Source: Polyangiaceae bacterium (lineage in GTDB: Bacteria > Myxococcota_A > Polyangia > Polyangiales > Polyangiaceae). Taken from it: a stretch of DNA of 64,000 nucleotides. Position numbers and translations under genes: made by a program. Below are positions 16,755 to 26,087 of this stretch, piece by piece. The stretch is from the NCBI GenBank assembly GCA_020633205.1, contig JACKEB010000013.1:558001-622000 (forward strand), given 5' to 3'. Numbering within the stretch: the first letter of the stretch is position 1; each line of letters begins with the position of its first letter. The notes under the pieces were generated by a model. The model had not been told where the DNA came from. It made no database searches and saw only the letters and a program-made list of their open reading frames with translations.

Positions 16755-19211
16755 GTGTGCTCGTTTCCGGGTGCTTGCGCCGCGCGCGCGCCCTGGGCAA
16801 ACAGGGGCGTGCCTGACGAACGGCTACCTATTCACGAGGTCAGAGCAGCCTTCGACGCCAGCGTGGAGCAGGCGCGGCGAGGGGGGCGCGGGGCGCGGAT
16901 CGTGCTCAGCGCCCCCACAGGCACAGGTAAGAGCACCGAGGTTCCGCGCTGGTTTCCTGGCTCGGTGCTCGTCGTGGAGCCGCGCCGAGTCGCCTGCCGT
17001 AGCCTTGCCGCCCGCGTAGCCAGCCTGCAGGGCGTGGAGCTTGGGGCCGAGATTGGGTACGCGGTACGTGACGACGTGCGGCGTGGGCCACGGACGCGGC
17101 TTTTGTTTGCGACACCGGGCATGGTGCTCAACGATTTCGGTGCTTACGAATCCTTCGAGAGTGTCGTGCTCGACGAGTTTCACGAGCGTCGGTTGGACGT
17201 GGATCTCTTGCTCGCCTTATACCGCGAGGAAACAAAAGCGGATCTGCTAGTTATGAGCGCGACGCTGCAGGCGGAGCGCCTCGCTCAAGCGCTAGGCGCG
17301 ACGTTACTCGAGGCGACTTCCCGAGCGTTTCCCGTGAGGGTCGAGTACCTCCCCGGTCGAGAGCCCTTGCCCGAACGTGGAGGCCTGGAGGTAAGGGTTC
17401 GCGAGGCGTTGAAGCGTGCTGAGTCACTTGCAGGCGACATCCTGGTGTTTCTGCCTGGCAAGGCGGAGATCGCCGCGATCGGCGCGGAGTGCCGAGATCT
17501 CGGCTATCAGCTGGTCGAACTCCACGGTGGCCTCAGTCTCGAACATCAAGCGCGGGTGTTCGAGCCGAGCGAGCGGCGCAAGCTTATCCTGGCAACCAAC
17601 GTCGCTGAGACCAGCCTAACGATCCCGGGTGTGGGGGTGGTGATCGACTCCGGGCTAGTGAGGCGAACTCGCTATCACGCTGGACGTGGCTTCTTGAGCT
17701 TGGCCCCCATCGCCAGCGACTCCGCGGAGCAGCGCGCGGGGCGCGCCGGACGCACCGGGCCTGGGGTGGCTTTTCGGCTCTGGTCTCCCGCTGCCGTGCT
17801 CGAGGCGCTGACGCCGCCAGAGATCCGCAGGGAAAGCCTGGTCCCTCTCGTGCTGACGAGCGCGGCGCTTGGGCGGCGGGTGGAAGACCTGCAGTTCGTG
17901 GACACGCCCGCCGAGCACGCGCTCGACAGCGCTCGCGCCGAGCTAGAGCAGCTCGGTGCCCTGGATGCAACGGGACAGGTCACACGCGTCGGCTGCGAAC
18001 TGGCCGGTCTTCCGTTGGATCCAGCGCTCGGAAGGCTGATTGTGGAGGCCAGAGGTAGGGACGCTTTCGACGACGTCGTGGATCTGGTTGCCGCGCTCGC
18101 CACCGGTAGGCGACTGGTGCGCGAAGTCACCGACTTCAGCTCGGAGTTGGAAGCGGGGGACTACTCAGACGCTTGCGTCCTGATCCGTGCGGTTCGCAAG
18201 GGGCGGGCCAAGCGTCACGGGCTCGACCCACAGGCGCTGGCCGAGGCCCGTCAGAACGCTCGCCGACTGCGTCGTGCGTTCGGCCGCGCTGAGTTGCCGC
18301 CGCCCGAACACGCGGATGACCCCAGTGGCGAGGCTGTTGGACGCATCGCGCTCCAAGCGGATCATCGCGCTGGGTACGTGGCGCGACGCCGCAAGCGCTC
18401 GATTAGCTGGAGTTCCGGCGGCACCGAAGTGGAGCTTGGACGGGAGAGTGTGGTCAGCAGGCTGCTTGCGGGACCTGACCACCTGCACCCCGAGGCCTTG
18501 GTTGTCTTCGAGACGCGTGCGCTCGGTGTGCCCGGCGTGGGGGGACGTGCGAATCGCATTATCGCTACCTGTGCACAACGCGCGAGCTTGCGGGATCTCT
18601 TCGTTGCGGGGCTCGGACGTGAACAAGTCACCAAGCCAAGCCTCGACGAACGGGGTCACGTTCGCGCCGTCGTCCAGCGTGTCCACGCCGGGAAGTGTCT
18701 CGGCGAGTCAGAGACCACTCCGTCCGGTGAACAGCTCGTCGATGCGCTCTGCGCGTTGGTGCTCCGCGGTACTGTGTTCCGCGGGGTAGCGGAGCGGAGC
18801 GAACTGCGAAGCCGCCAGTGGGCCTTGGTGGCGCAGCTCTCCAAGCTCCCCGCGGGCCCGCTGGAGGGCTTTTCTGTTGACCCGCCTCCGCCCTACGTGG
18901 ACTGGCTCCGGGAACGCATCGCGACGCTTGGAGTGAGCCAACCCGCGGACTGGCAGCTGCTGGACGCGACGGATCTCGAGCTCCCCGTGCTGCCACCGGA
19001 GATTGCGCCGCTCTTGGAGCGCGAGTTCCCCCTCAGCTTGCACCTCGGAGACGCGCGCTACCGGGTGAACTACGACTTGTCCCGAAAGCAGGTGATTCTG
19101 GAGGCGACATCCGGTCATCCCAAGAAGCCGCCTCCCGCCAACTATCTGCCGCGGTTTCACGGCCTTCGGGTGTTCGTAGAAGCGGGTGGAACGCTGCACC
19201 GCGTGCGCTGA
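16755..19211 (+). CDS. hrpB: ATP-dependent RNA helicase HrpB (DEAH/RHA type)
   Basis: The protein (818 residues from the GTG at 16755; a GTG at 16809 would give 800) has the superfamily 2 helicase motifs in order: APTGTGKST (Walker A), VEPRRVA, LDEFHERR (DEFH variant of DEAH), MSATL, ATNVAETSLTIP and QRAGRAGRT. The C-terminal half carries the HA2 domain and the HrpB-specific end PAGPLEGFSVDPPPPYVDW/NYLPRFHGLRVFVEAGGTLHRVR. Length fits HrpB of other bacteria. HrpB is an RNA helicase-like ATPase with a poorly defined cellular role. Transcribed divergently from the DUF2325-like gene. Confidence 0.92.
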   Translation: MCSFPGACAARAPWANRGVPDERLPIHEVRAAFDASVEQARRGGRGARIVLSAPTGTGKSTEVPRWFPGSVLVVEPRRVACRSLAARVASLQGVELGAEIGYAVRDDVRRGPRTRLLFATPGMVLNDFGAYESFESVVLDEFHERRLDVDLLLALYREETKADLLVMSATLQAERLAQALGATLLEATSRAFPVRVEYLPGREPLPERGGLEVRVREALKRAESLAGDILVFLPGKAEIAAIGAECRDLGYQLVELHGGLSLEHQARVFEPSERRKLILATNVAETSLTIPGVGVVIDSGLVRRTRYHAGRGFLSLAPIASDSAEQRAGRAGRTGPGVAFRLWSPAAVLEALTPPEIRRESLVPLVLTSAALGRRVEDLQFVDTPAEHALDSARAELEQLGALDATGQVTRVGCELAGLPLDPALGRLIVEARGRDAFDDVVDLVAALATGRRLVREVTDFSSELEAGDYSDACVLIRAVRKGRAKRHGLDPQALAEARQNARRLRRAFGRAELPPPEHADDPSGEAVGRIALQADHRAGYVARRRKRSISWSSGGTEVELGRESVVSRLLAGPDHLHPEALVVFETRALGVPGVGGRANRIIATCAQRASLRDLFVAGLGREQVTKPSLDERGHVRAVVQRVHAGKCLGESETTPSGEQLVDALCALVLRGTVFRGVAERSELRSRQWALVAQLSKLPAGPLEGFSVDPPPPYVDWLRERIATLGVSQPADWQLLDATDLELPVLPPEIAPLLEREFPLSLHLGDARYRVNYDLSRKQVILEATSGHPKKPPPANYLPRFHGLRVFVEAGGTLHRVR

Positions 19212-19272
19212 TCCGCGGGTAACGCGCTGTGGCTGGCTGGCGATCTGAATACATTTAAGATAAGACTCGGCC

Positions 19273-20469
19273 ATGCCCATCCGCACCTCGCGCCACGAGC
19301 TCCGGCGCATCCCAGCGCTCTCCGAGATCCAATACGGCGCGTGTCACAGTGAGGCTGAGCTACAGGCCCAGCGGCACATCACCGATCCATTGGCGGACGA
19401 AGTGATCGCGGAGCTGAGGAAGGCCCATCCGATCCGCAGCCCCGAGGACATGCTGAACGAAGTGCGGCGCCAGGCTGCGACAGGCGGGCCGCCAATTTAT
19501 CAGAGGTTCCTCGAGGAAACATCGAGAGTCCCGGCGTGGGCTAACTTTCGACGCATGCGGGCTGGGCAGCGGCTGATCGCGGCGTACGGACCATTCATGG
19601 GACTCTCCTTGCTCACGGGGAGCCTCGTCGGCGGGTACATGTTCAAGAAGATGGCGATGGTCACCGCGCTCACTGGCCGGTTGGGAATGCCTGGAGACAT
19701 CTCCCGGCGCCTGGAGGAAACGTCGGCGCTGGTGTTCAGCATGGCGCTGCCCGGCGAACTCGAGCCCGGTGGACGGGCGCACGAGATTCTCGTGCGTGTG
19801 CGTCTGCTCCACGGCGCCATCCGTCAGTGGATGGCCGACTCGGGCCGGTGGAAGCCCCACTGGGACGAACCGATCAACCAGGAGGACCTCGCGATCACGC
19901 TTTCCCTGTTCAGCTGCTGGAATGTCCAGAGCTTGCTCAGGATGGGCGTGCGCCTGACCGACGATGAGATAGAGAGCCATCACCTGCTGTGGCGTTACGC
20001 TGGCTACGTCCTTGGCATCCAGGAGACGCTCCTCACGGCGAGCTTCGATCAAGAGGTGGCGCAGTACCGCGAAATGCTGAAGCACCAAGCGCGACCCAGT
20101 GAATGCCCAGCGTACGGAAAGAAGATACTCGATGAGGTTGCGGGTAAGCTGCCGCTGTTCCCGGAGGAAATGGCGCGGAATTTTCTGCACCAGACGACGC
20201 GCCACCTCGTGGGAGGTGAGCTGGTCGAAGGGCTCGAGATCCCCCACCACGCGCGTTACCCGGGTATTCCCTTATTGCGTGCCGTCGGGCGCGCGTACTC
20301 TTTCGTGCATCGCCGCGTGCCGGGCGGAGAGGCGCTGCTCTACGCTGCGGGTTCACGCCAGTATCGCCAAGCGCTGCGCCGAATGGCCCGAGCTCGCGGG
20401 CTCAGCTACGGCGTGAAGACTCACGATGCGGCCGCTGTGCGCCGCGCCCACGGCCTAGCTGCGGAGTGA
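19273..20469 (+). CDS. DUF2236/MpaB-Lcp family oxygenase-like protein
   Basis: The 398-residue protein contains RVRLLHGAIRQW, the conserved R-x-x-x-H motif of the DUF2236 family, and the nearby GGYMFKKMAMVTALTGR and EDLAITLSLFSCW segments. This all-helical haem-binding family includes latex clearing protein, which cleaves rubber oxidatively, and MpaB oxygenases, which cleave prenyl side chains. A b-type haem and an isoprenoid or other apolar substrate are plausible but unproven. No signal peptide is evident. It is convergent with the HDOD gene, with a single base between them. Confidence 0.75.
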   Translation: MPIRTSRHELRRIPALSEIQYGACHSEAELQAQRHITDPLADEVIAELRKAHPIRSPEDMLNEVRRQAATGGPPIYQRFLEETSRVPAWANFRRMRAGQRLIAAYGPFMGLSLLTGSLVGGYMFKKMAMVTALTGRLGMPGDISRRLEETSALVFSMALPGELEPGGRAHEILVRVRLLHGAIRQWMADSGRWKPHWDEPINQEDLAITLSLFSCWNVQSLLRMGVRLTDDEIESHHLLWRYAGYVLGIQETLLTASFDQEVAQYREMLKHQARPSECPAYGKKILDEVAGKLPLFPEEMARNFLHQTTRHLVGGELVEGLEIPHHARYPGIPLLRAVGRAYSFVHRRVPGGEALLYAAGSRQYRQALRRMARARGLSYGVKTHDAAAVRRAHGLAAE

Positions 20470-20470
20470 C

Positions 20471-22738
20471 TCAGCAAGCGTGTCGCAGGACGCTGGGCGT
20501 GGGGGGAGGGCGCAGCTCCGCGTCCCCGTCATCTGCTTCCGTGACCCCTCCCAGAACCGCGGGCGGGGCTGCGCATGTTGGGACGCCGCCATCGCACGCG
20601 GTTAGCACCTCGCGGAAGCAGGCGGCGCTTAGGGGAGCCGCGCTGCAGTCGTCGCGCTGCTGAACTCGATTCGGGCGCACGGACAAGCGGGCGGCTGCTC
20701 CCATGCTCAGGCTAGAGGCGGCTTCGGAGAACGCGTTCGCTCGCTCAACGTCCGAGGGAAACGAGTCGGGAAGGTTGCGCAGATTCGGGTTCGAAAGGCT
20801 GACGTTGGACGCGGGTTGGCCATCCAGGTCAGCGGGCTCTGGGAGTGACTCTGGAGCTTCGCTTGGGGTGCTTTCGTGTTCTTCTGCTTCGCCCCAGGTA
20901 CCCGCGTTGCTCACTGGTGCGAAGCTGATGCTGGGGCTTGGGGTAGAGACGCGTAGTTCCATCGCGCCCGGCAGCCAGCTGATGCTCGGACTATCGTCTT
21001 CCTCGGCCGCCTCTTCGATGGCCGTCACGACGATATCGGTCTCGTCTGGCGCCGCGGCTTCGGTGGTGGCGTCTTGGTCGGCCTGCTCAGCGGCCGTCGA
21101 TTCTACCGCGGCCTCTTCGACGGCCGCTGTTTCCGCGCCTGCCTCTGCTTGGGGCGCCTCGCTACCCGGCGGCTCGGCTGTTGCCTTCGGCGCCTGGGTC
21201 GGATCATCCGGCGCCGCTTCTAGAGCCAGCGCAGGTTCCGCGGCGAGTTCCGGTAGTGCGATGTCCATGGCCGTGTTGAACTCGGCCGAGCTCGGTCCGA
21301 CTTCCGGTTCCGCTTCGAGCGTCACTCGACGAGCTTCGGTTTGCTCCCGATTGGGGCGCTCTCGAAGGAAGCTTCTGCGCCTCTGCAAGCGCCCGGCAAC
21401 GAGGGCGACCGTCCACGCCAACGCCAGCGTGAGTGCCGCTCCGACTCCCACACTGATGCCGCTGGTAACCTCCCCTTGGCTGGCTCCGAAACCGGCCAAC
21501 AGGGACAGTAGGCCGCTGGCGCCGACGAAAGTCAGCCGTTGGCGGCGGGTCAGCCGCGAGTGCTCGACGTGCTTGTGCCAGTCCTGCACACACAGCGTGC
21601 ACCAGGAATCCGGCGCAAGCTCATGATCTGGGCAGACGTGTCCGCCGCAAGCCTGGCAGCGGTTGCCGAAGCTCGGTTCCTCACACACGACGCATGGAAA
21701 GCTCTTCGGTACGCGGGGTTCTTGGGCCTGCTGTGGCTGGTGCTCCGGCTTCTTGAAGCGGCCAGAGCGGTGAGGTGGTAGCGGCTCCAGTTCGGGCGGT
21801 TGTTCCCCGCGGAATACGGCCCTGCTGCGAAGCATCAACACACGGAGCTCGTGCCACATCGCGTCGAGTTGGGGCTCACTGATCTCGAGGAACTTGGCGG
21901 CCTCACCCGCAGCGATCTGCTCGATCGCCTGCGCGGTGTCCTCGGCATCCAGGTGATAGCTGAGCTGGTCCGCGAGTCGCAGCGCGCAGATCAACGAACA
22001 CCAGCGCGTGCCGGCTTCGTACGCGCGCCCCAGCTGGTGATGCCAAGCGACCAAGCGTGGGATCGGCTGGGGGATATTCCACGCGGCGAGGACGTGAGCG
22101 CCGAGCACGGCGTGGTCGAAACCGAACAGCTCGCGTTCAGCCCGGTGAAGGGAGTCGAAGCTCTCCCCATGCTTCTCTAGCAGCTCGACGTAGCGAGCGC
22201 CTTCGGTCTCCAGCAGCATCAGCTTGCCGATGTCGTGCAAGAAGCCCGCGGTGAAGAGGTCGTCCGTTGGCAGAGACAGGTGGGCTGCGAGGTAGCGTGA
22301 GAGCGCAGCAACCACGGTGCCATGCTCGAGGATGCGGGCGGCGTGTGCCGTCTGCGAGTCGAAGAGGTCGAGGATGGCGGCGGTGGTCGATACCTGATGA
22401 AGCTTCTCAATCCCAACTAACGCTGCAGCATGGCGGACCGAGGTACAGCGCACCCTTAGCGCGTAGCCTGCAGAGTTGACCAAGCGGAGCAGTCGCGCGC
22501 TCAAGGCGCTGTCGCTCTCCAGTACCGTGACCAAATCTCCGAGCGGTACGTCGGGGTCTCGCGTTAGTTCGGCGAGTTTCCGCGCTGCGAGCGGAAATGG
22601 CTTCGCGCCCAGGATGCGCCCGGCTCGCGCCGCCATGCTCTGCGCGGCGAGCTTCTCCGACTCCGCGTCGGCGCGCTCGCCAAACCAAAGCTCTTCATCC
22701 ACTGCAAAGCTCACGCCCTGCAAGAACGGCCGCTTCAC
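20471..22738 (-). CDS. HDOD-domain protein with cysteine-rich zinc finger, membrane hairpin and long acidic tail
   Basis: The 755-residue protein starts with an HDOD domain (about residues 40-250); the HD-type motif FLHDIGKLM is kept. A cysteine cluster follows near residue 345 with spacing C-x2-C-x8-C-x2-C-x4-C-x2-H-x7-C-x2-C, like a cross-brace B-box or AN1 finger. Next are two adjacent hydrophobic segments (LTFVGASGLLSLLAGFG and a GVGAALTLALAWTVALVAG segment), then about 280 residues of acidic, Ala/Glu-rich low-complexity sequence. HDOD proteins act in signalling, often tied to cyclic-di-GMP output. The combined arrangement suggests a membrane-anchored signalling scaffold. Transcribed divergently from oligopeptidase B. 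Confidence 0.75.
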   Translation of the reverse strand: MKRPFLQGVSFAVDEELWFGERADAESEKLAAQSMAARAGRILGAKPFPLAARKLAELTRDPDVPLGDLVTVLESDSALSARLLRLVNSAGYALRVRCTSVRHAAALVGIEKLHQVSTTAAILDLFDSQTAHAARILEHGTVVAALSRYLAAHLSLPTDDLFTAGFLHDIGKLMLLETEGARYVELLEKHGESFDSLHRAERELFGFDHAVLGAHVLAAWNIPQPIPRLVAWHHQLGRAYEAGTRWCSLICALRLADQLSYHLDAEDTAQAIEQIAAGEAAKFLEISEPQLDAMWHELRVLMLRSRAVFRGEQPPELEPLPPHRSGRFKKPEHQPQQAQEPRVPKSFPCVVCEEPSFGNRCQACGGHVCPDHELAPDSWCTLCVQDWHKHVEHSRLTRRQRLTFVGASGLLSLLAGFGASQGEVTSGISVGVGAALTLALAWTVALVAGRLQRRRSFLRERPNREQTEARRVTLEAEPEVGPSSAEFNTAMDIALPELAAEPALALEAAPDDPTQAPKATAEPPGSEAPQAEAGAETAAVEEAAVESTAAEQADQDATTEAAAPDETDIVVTAIEEAAEEDDSPSISWLPGAMELRVSTPSPSISFAPVSNAGTWGEAEEHESTPSEAPESLPEPADLDGQPASNVSLSNPNLRNLPDSFPSDVERANAFSEAASSLSMGAAARLSVRPNRVQQRDDCSAAPLSAACFREVLTACDGGVPTCAAPPAVLGGVTEADDGDAELRPPPTPSVLRHAC

Positions 22739-22869
22739 ACAAAACCGAAGGATGGTAGTTCAACTACCGGTAGGTCCCGCCCGGCGACGTCTATCCCTTG
22801 AAGATCTGTTGAGTTTTTCTGTGCCTCTGGCGGTGATTCGGATGCGCCGGCCGTGGTACAGGCCAGAGT

Positions 22870-24960
22870 ATGTCCGGCAGCAGACTTCCAGAACAAGCGC
22901 CTCCCCAGGCGGAGCGGCGACCCGTGACGACCACCATTCACGGCCACAGCCGGGTGGATGACTACGCGTGGCTGCGCGATCCAGCGTACCCAGAAGTTCA
23001 GAGCGTGGAGATCCGCGACTATCTGGAAACGGAGAATGCGTATCTCGAAGCGGCGTTGCGACCCGTGAAGGATCTGCAGGACCGCGTATTCGAGGAGCTC
23101 CGCGGGCGCGTCCAACCGAACGACGACTCGGTGCCTTCGCGCAAGGGAGCGTTCTGGTATCAGGAACGTTACCTCGCGGAACACGAACATCCCCAGGTGC
23201 TGCGCTGGCGAGAGGGCGAAGGTCGAGAGCAAGCGCTCTGCTTGCTCGATCTGGACGCCATGGCAAAGGACCACGAGTACTTCGACTTGGGGGACTTCTC
23301 ACCCTCTCCGGATCAAAGCGTCTTCGCATACAGCGTGGATCTCGACGGCTCCGAGCGGCACGAGGCGCGCTTCCGGAGAGACGACCTGCAAGATCTCCCT
23401 GACCGGATCCCCGAGGTTCAGGGGGAGGTGGTTTGGTCAGCAGATGGTCGCCATGTCTTCTATGCAAAGCTCGACGAGCACCACCGGCCGAGCCGCATCT
23501 TCCGACACGCGCTGGGTGCGCCAATCGCGTCAGACGTCCTGGTCTACGAGGAGACGGATCCAGCTTTTTGGCTTTCCGTGGAAGAGACCTCGGACGAGGC
23601 GTTCATCGTCATCAGCTCCAATGACAAGGAGACTGCGGAGGTGCGCCTCTTAGACAAGCGCACGCCAGAGGCCGAACCTTGGCTGGTCTTGGCGCGGCGC
23701 TCTGGCCACGAGTACGACGTAGACCATCACCGCGGGCAGCTCTACGTGCGCACGAACGACCGCCACAAGAACTTCCGCATCGTGGTCACAGCCATCACTG
23801 ATGTCGCCGAAACCAGCTGGCAAGAGGTGATTCCGCCGAGCGACGACTGCTACCTGCGTGGCTTTGCGCTGTTCGCCGAACACATGGTGGTGCTCGAGCG
23901 GGAGGCTGGACTTCCTCACGTTCGCGTTCGGACCTTGGCTTCTGGTGGCGAGCACCGCATCGACTTCCCGGATCCGGTGTACATGGTATCTATCGGGGAT
24001 AATCCGGAGTTCACAACACGCATCCTGCGTCTCAGCTATCAGTCACTGGTCAGCCCTCCGAGTGTGCTCGACTACGACATGGACGCGCGCACCACCGAGC
24101 TAAAGAAGCAACAAGAGATTCCGAGCGGATACGATAAGGCTGAGTATACCTCGCGGCGGCTTTTCGCGACGGCTCCCGACGGTGCGCGGGTGCCGATCTC
24201 CCTAGTGCATCGCGTCGACTCGCCCCCTCACCCCCAAACCCCGCTCTATCTTTATGTGTATGGTTCCTACGGTGCGACGATCGACCCGTACTTCAGTCCC
24301 AATCGGCTGAGCCTTCTGAATCGTGGCTTCGCGTTTGCGATCGCGCACGTCCGCGGCAGCAGCGTGATGGGCCGACACTGGTACGAGGACGGAAAGGGCC
24401 TGAAGAAGCAAAACACATTCAGCGACATTCGCCTCGCCGTCGAGGAGCTCGAGCGTCAAGGCGTCTCTTCGAGGGGGCGCGTCACCATCAGCGGCGGCAG
24501 CGCCGGCGGGATGGCGGTGGGTGCTGTCATCAATCAGGCGCCGAGTTATTTCCACGCGGCAGTGGCGTCGGTGCCATTCGTTGACTGCTTGAACACCATG
24601 CTGGACGGCAGCCTTCCGCTGACCCCGCCGGAGTACAGCGAGTGGGGGAACCCGGAAAAGGACCCGGAAGTGTACCGCTACATGCTTGGCTACAGTCCGT
24701 ACGACAACGTCGTGGCGCAGGACTACCCGCACCTGTTGGTTACGGCAGGCATCGCAGATCCACGGGTCACCTACTGGGAGCCCGCGAAATGGGTCGCCAA
24801 GTTGCGGGCGCTCAAGCGGGATCAGAACCTGCTCGTGATGCACACCAACATGACCGCTGGACATGGCGGAGCCAGCGGTCGCTTCGAAGCGCTCAAAGAG
24901 CTAGCGCGCGAGTACGCGTTCCTGCTCTGGGTGTACGACCACCCCGATACTCACGGCTAG
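22870..24960 (+). CDS. ptrB: oligopeptidase B (S9A prolyl oligopeptidase family)
   Basis: The 696-residue protein has an N-terminal seven-bladed propeller and a C-terminal alpha/beta hydrolase domain. Catalytic residues are visible: Ser544 in GGSAGG, Asp630 in GIADPRVTYWEP and His665 in TAGHGGASGR. Segments such as RGSSVMGRHWYEDGKGLKKQNTFSD are typical of oligopeptidase B, which cleaves short peptides after basic residues. There is no signal peptide, in line with a cytoplasmic or periplasm-leaking enzyme. Length matches family members. It ends three bases from the stop of a convergent TetR gene. Confidence 0.92.
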   Translation: MSGSRLPEQAPPQAERRPVTTTIHGHSRVDDYAWLRDPAYPEVQSVEIRDYLETENAYLEAALRPVKDLQDRVFEELRGRVQPNDDSVPSRKGAFWYQERYLAEHEHPQVLRWREGEGREQALCLLDLDAMAKDHEYFDLGDFSPSPDQSVFAYSVDLDGSERHEARFRRDDLQDLPDRIPEVQGEVVWSADGRHVFYAKLDEHHRPSRIFRHALGAPIASDVLVYEETDPAFWLSVEETSDEAFIVISSNDKETAEVRLLDKRTPEAEPWLVLARRSGHEYDVDHHRGQLYVRTNDRHKNFRIVVTAITDVAETSWQEVIPPSDDCYLRGFALFAEHMVVLEREAGLPHVRVRTLASGGEHRIDFPDPVYMVSIGDNPEFTTRILRLSYQSLVSPPSVLDYDMDARTTELKKQQEIPSGYDKAEYTSRRLFATAPDGARVPISLVHRVDSPPHPQTPLYLYVYGSYGATIDPYFSPNRLSLLNRGFAFAIAHVRGSSVMGRHWYEDGKGLKKQNTFSDIRLAVEELERQGVSSRGRVTISGGSAGGMAVGAVINQAPSYFHAAVASVPFVDCLNTMLDGSLPLTPPEYSEWGNPEKDPEVYRYMLGYSPYDNVVAQDYPHLLVTAGIADPRVTYWEPAKWVAKLRALKRDQNLLVMHTNMTAGHGGASGRFEALKELAREYAFLLWVYDHPDTHG

Positions 24961-24963
24961 CGA

Positions 24964-25593
24964 TCAGGCGGCGCTGTTCTTCATGAACAGGGTGCGGCCG
25001 ACACCGTTCTCGAGCATCTGCAGGCCCTCCTCGGCGAAGTCGCGCAGGTTGCCTTTGCAGTCGCTGTCACGCCAGTGCTTCAGCGTGGCGCGCACCACGC
25101 CCATGGCTGCACCAGCCAGGATGCGCGCGCGGTATTGGATATCCGGGTTGATGCTCGAGGTGCTGATCGCACCAGCGCGCAGGAGCGCTTCGGCGATCGC
25201 CGCTTCCCACTCCCGATCAGACTCGAGCTCGTGGGCGATGAGCGCTGGAGACGCGACCACCAAGCGCTGCTGTTCAGCGTAGCTCTGGGGGGCCTGCATC
25301 AGCTCATGAGCGATACCCAAACACGCTCTCCGCACGGAAGCGAAAGGAGACTCGCCGGGTTCGACGGCGCGGAGCAGCTGTCGAAAGCGCTCGAGTCGCT
25401 CAGCGTTGTCGGGAAACACGACCGCTTCTTTGGTGGGGAAGTAGCGGAAGAAGGTGCGACGCGACACCTCGGCCTCGGCCGCGATTTCGTCCACCGTCGT
25501 CGAGTCGTAGCCTTGCTTGGTGAATAGCCGCTGTGCGGCTTCTACCAATGCTTCACGTGTACGGGCCTTCTTGCGTTCGCGTAGAGTGGGCAT
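24964..25593 (-). CDS. TetR family transcriptional regulator
   Basis: The 209-residue protein begins MPTLRERKKARTREALVEAA and contains VDEIAAEAEVSRRTFFRYFPTKE, a clear TetR helix-turn-helix. The C-terminal domain resembles MftR-type regulators with an acyl-TetR fold. A start six codons further upstream is possible. No palindromic operator was recognised upstream, and no adjacent target gene is obvious, because the region in front of it is a hairpin island about 0.5 kb long. Confidence 0.88.
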   Translation of the reverse strand: MPTLRERKKARTREALVEAAQRLFTKQGYDSTTVDEIAAEAEVSRRTFFRYFPTKEAVVFPDNAERLERFRQLLRAVEPGESPFASVRRACLGIAHELMQAPQSYAEQQRLVVASPALIAHELESDREWEAAIAEALLRAGAISTSSINPDIQYRARILAGAAMGVVRATLKHWRDSDCKGNLRDFAEEGLQMLENGVGRTLFMKNSAA

Positions 25594-25896
25594 TGTCTGC
25601 ACGTCGACCAACCTTAGCTCGGGTGTTTTGGGAGTTGAAGGCTTGGGGCAACCACAGACCCGCCGCTTGGTTGAGCGGCGGATGTTTCAGGGAGTCACGT
25701 GGGACGCGCGAACTCCGAATGAACGTGGCTACTCACAGGGAGCCGCCGCGTCGCTCTGCGTTGCCGGTAGTCTAGCGATAGCACCTTCCGTGGAAGACAG
25801 CTCAGGAGATTCCGACGAAACGCGCTCCACGTCGTCTGAGAGCGACTTGATGAAACAGCCATACGCGTGGCTATCACGTCATCGACTCCGCCTTTG

Positions 25897-25920
25897 GTTC
25901 GCGCCGCGGGCGGCGCGAAC
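25897..25920. repeat. GC-rich perfect hairpin, 11-bp stem
   Basis: GTTCGCGCCGC (25897-25907), two-base loop, GCGGCGCGAAC (25910-25920). It sits inside a wider ATCACGT/ACGTGAT pair. Confidence 0.7.
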
Positions 25921-25951
25921 TGAACGCAACGTGATGTCCATTCAGGCGAGC

Positions 25952-25985
25952 GGGTGTGGAACACACCCCGCCAATGAGAACCCAC
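25952..25985 (+). repeat. hairpin-plus-tail repeat, copy 3
   Basis: GGGTGTG (25952-25958), GAA loop, CACACCC (25962-25968), then CGCCAATGAGAACCC. It is the most diverged of three copies, but the stem changes are compensated on both sides. Confidence 0.55.
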
Positions 25986-26007
25986 CGTGCCCGCACAGGG
26001 ATGGGAC

Positions 26008-26064
26008 TGCCCCTGCGCTCGCGAAATCCTCGCCAAATCTGGGGATTTGGCGAGCGCAGGGGCA
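26008..26064. repeat. nested inverted repeat, 15-bp outer stem
   Basis: TGCCCCTGCGCTCGC (26008-26022) pairs with GCGAGCGCAGGGGCA (26050-26064). A competing inner pair, CTCGCCAAATC (26029-26039) with GATTTGGCGAG (26044-26054), shares part of the right arm, as if the left arm had gained a partial duplication. Confidence 0.7.
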
Positions 26065-26087
26065 TCTATCTCCGTGCGGAGTAGCAC

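Noticed and set aside
17653..17666. CTAGTGAGGCGAA matches 13 bases inside the MITE-like element (7665-7677)
   Set aside because: It lies in a conserved coding stretch of hrpB and nothing beyond the 13 bases matches, so chance is the simplest explanation.
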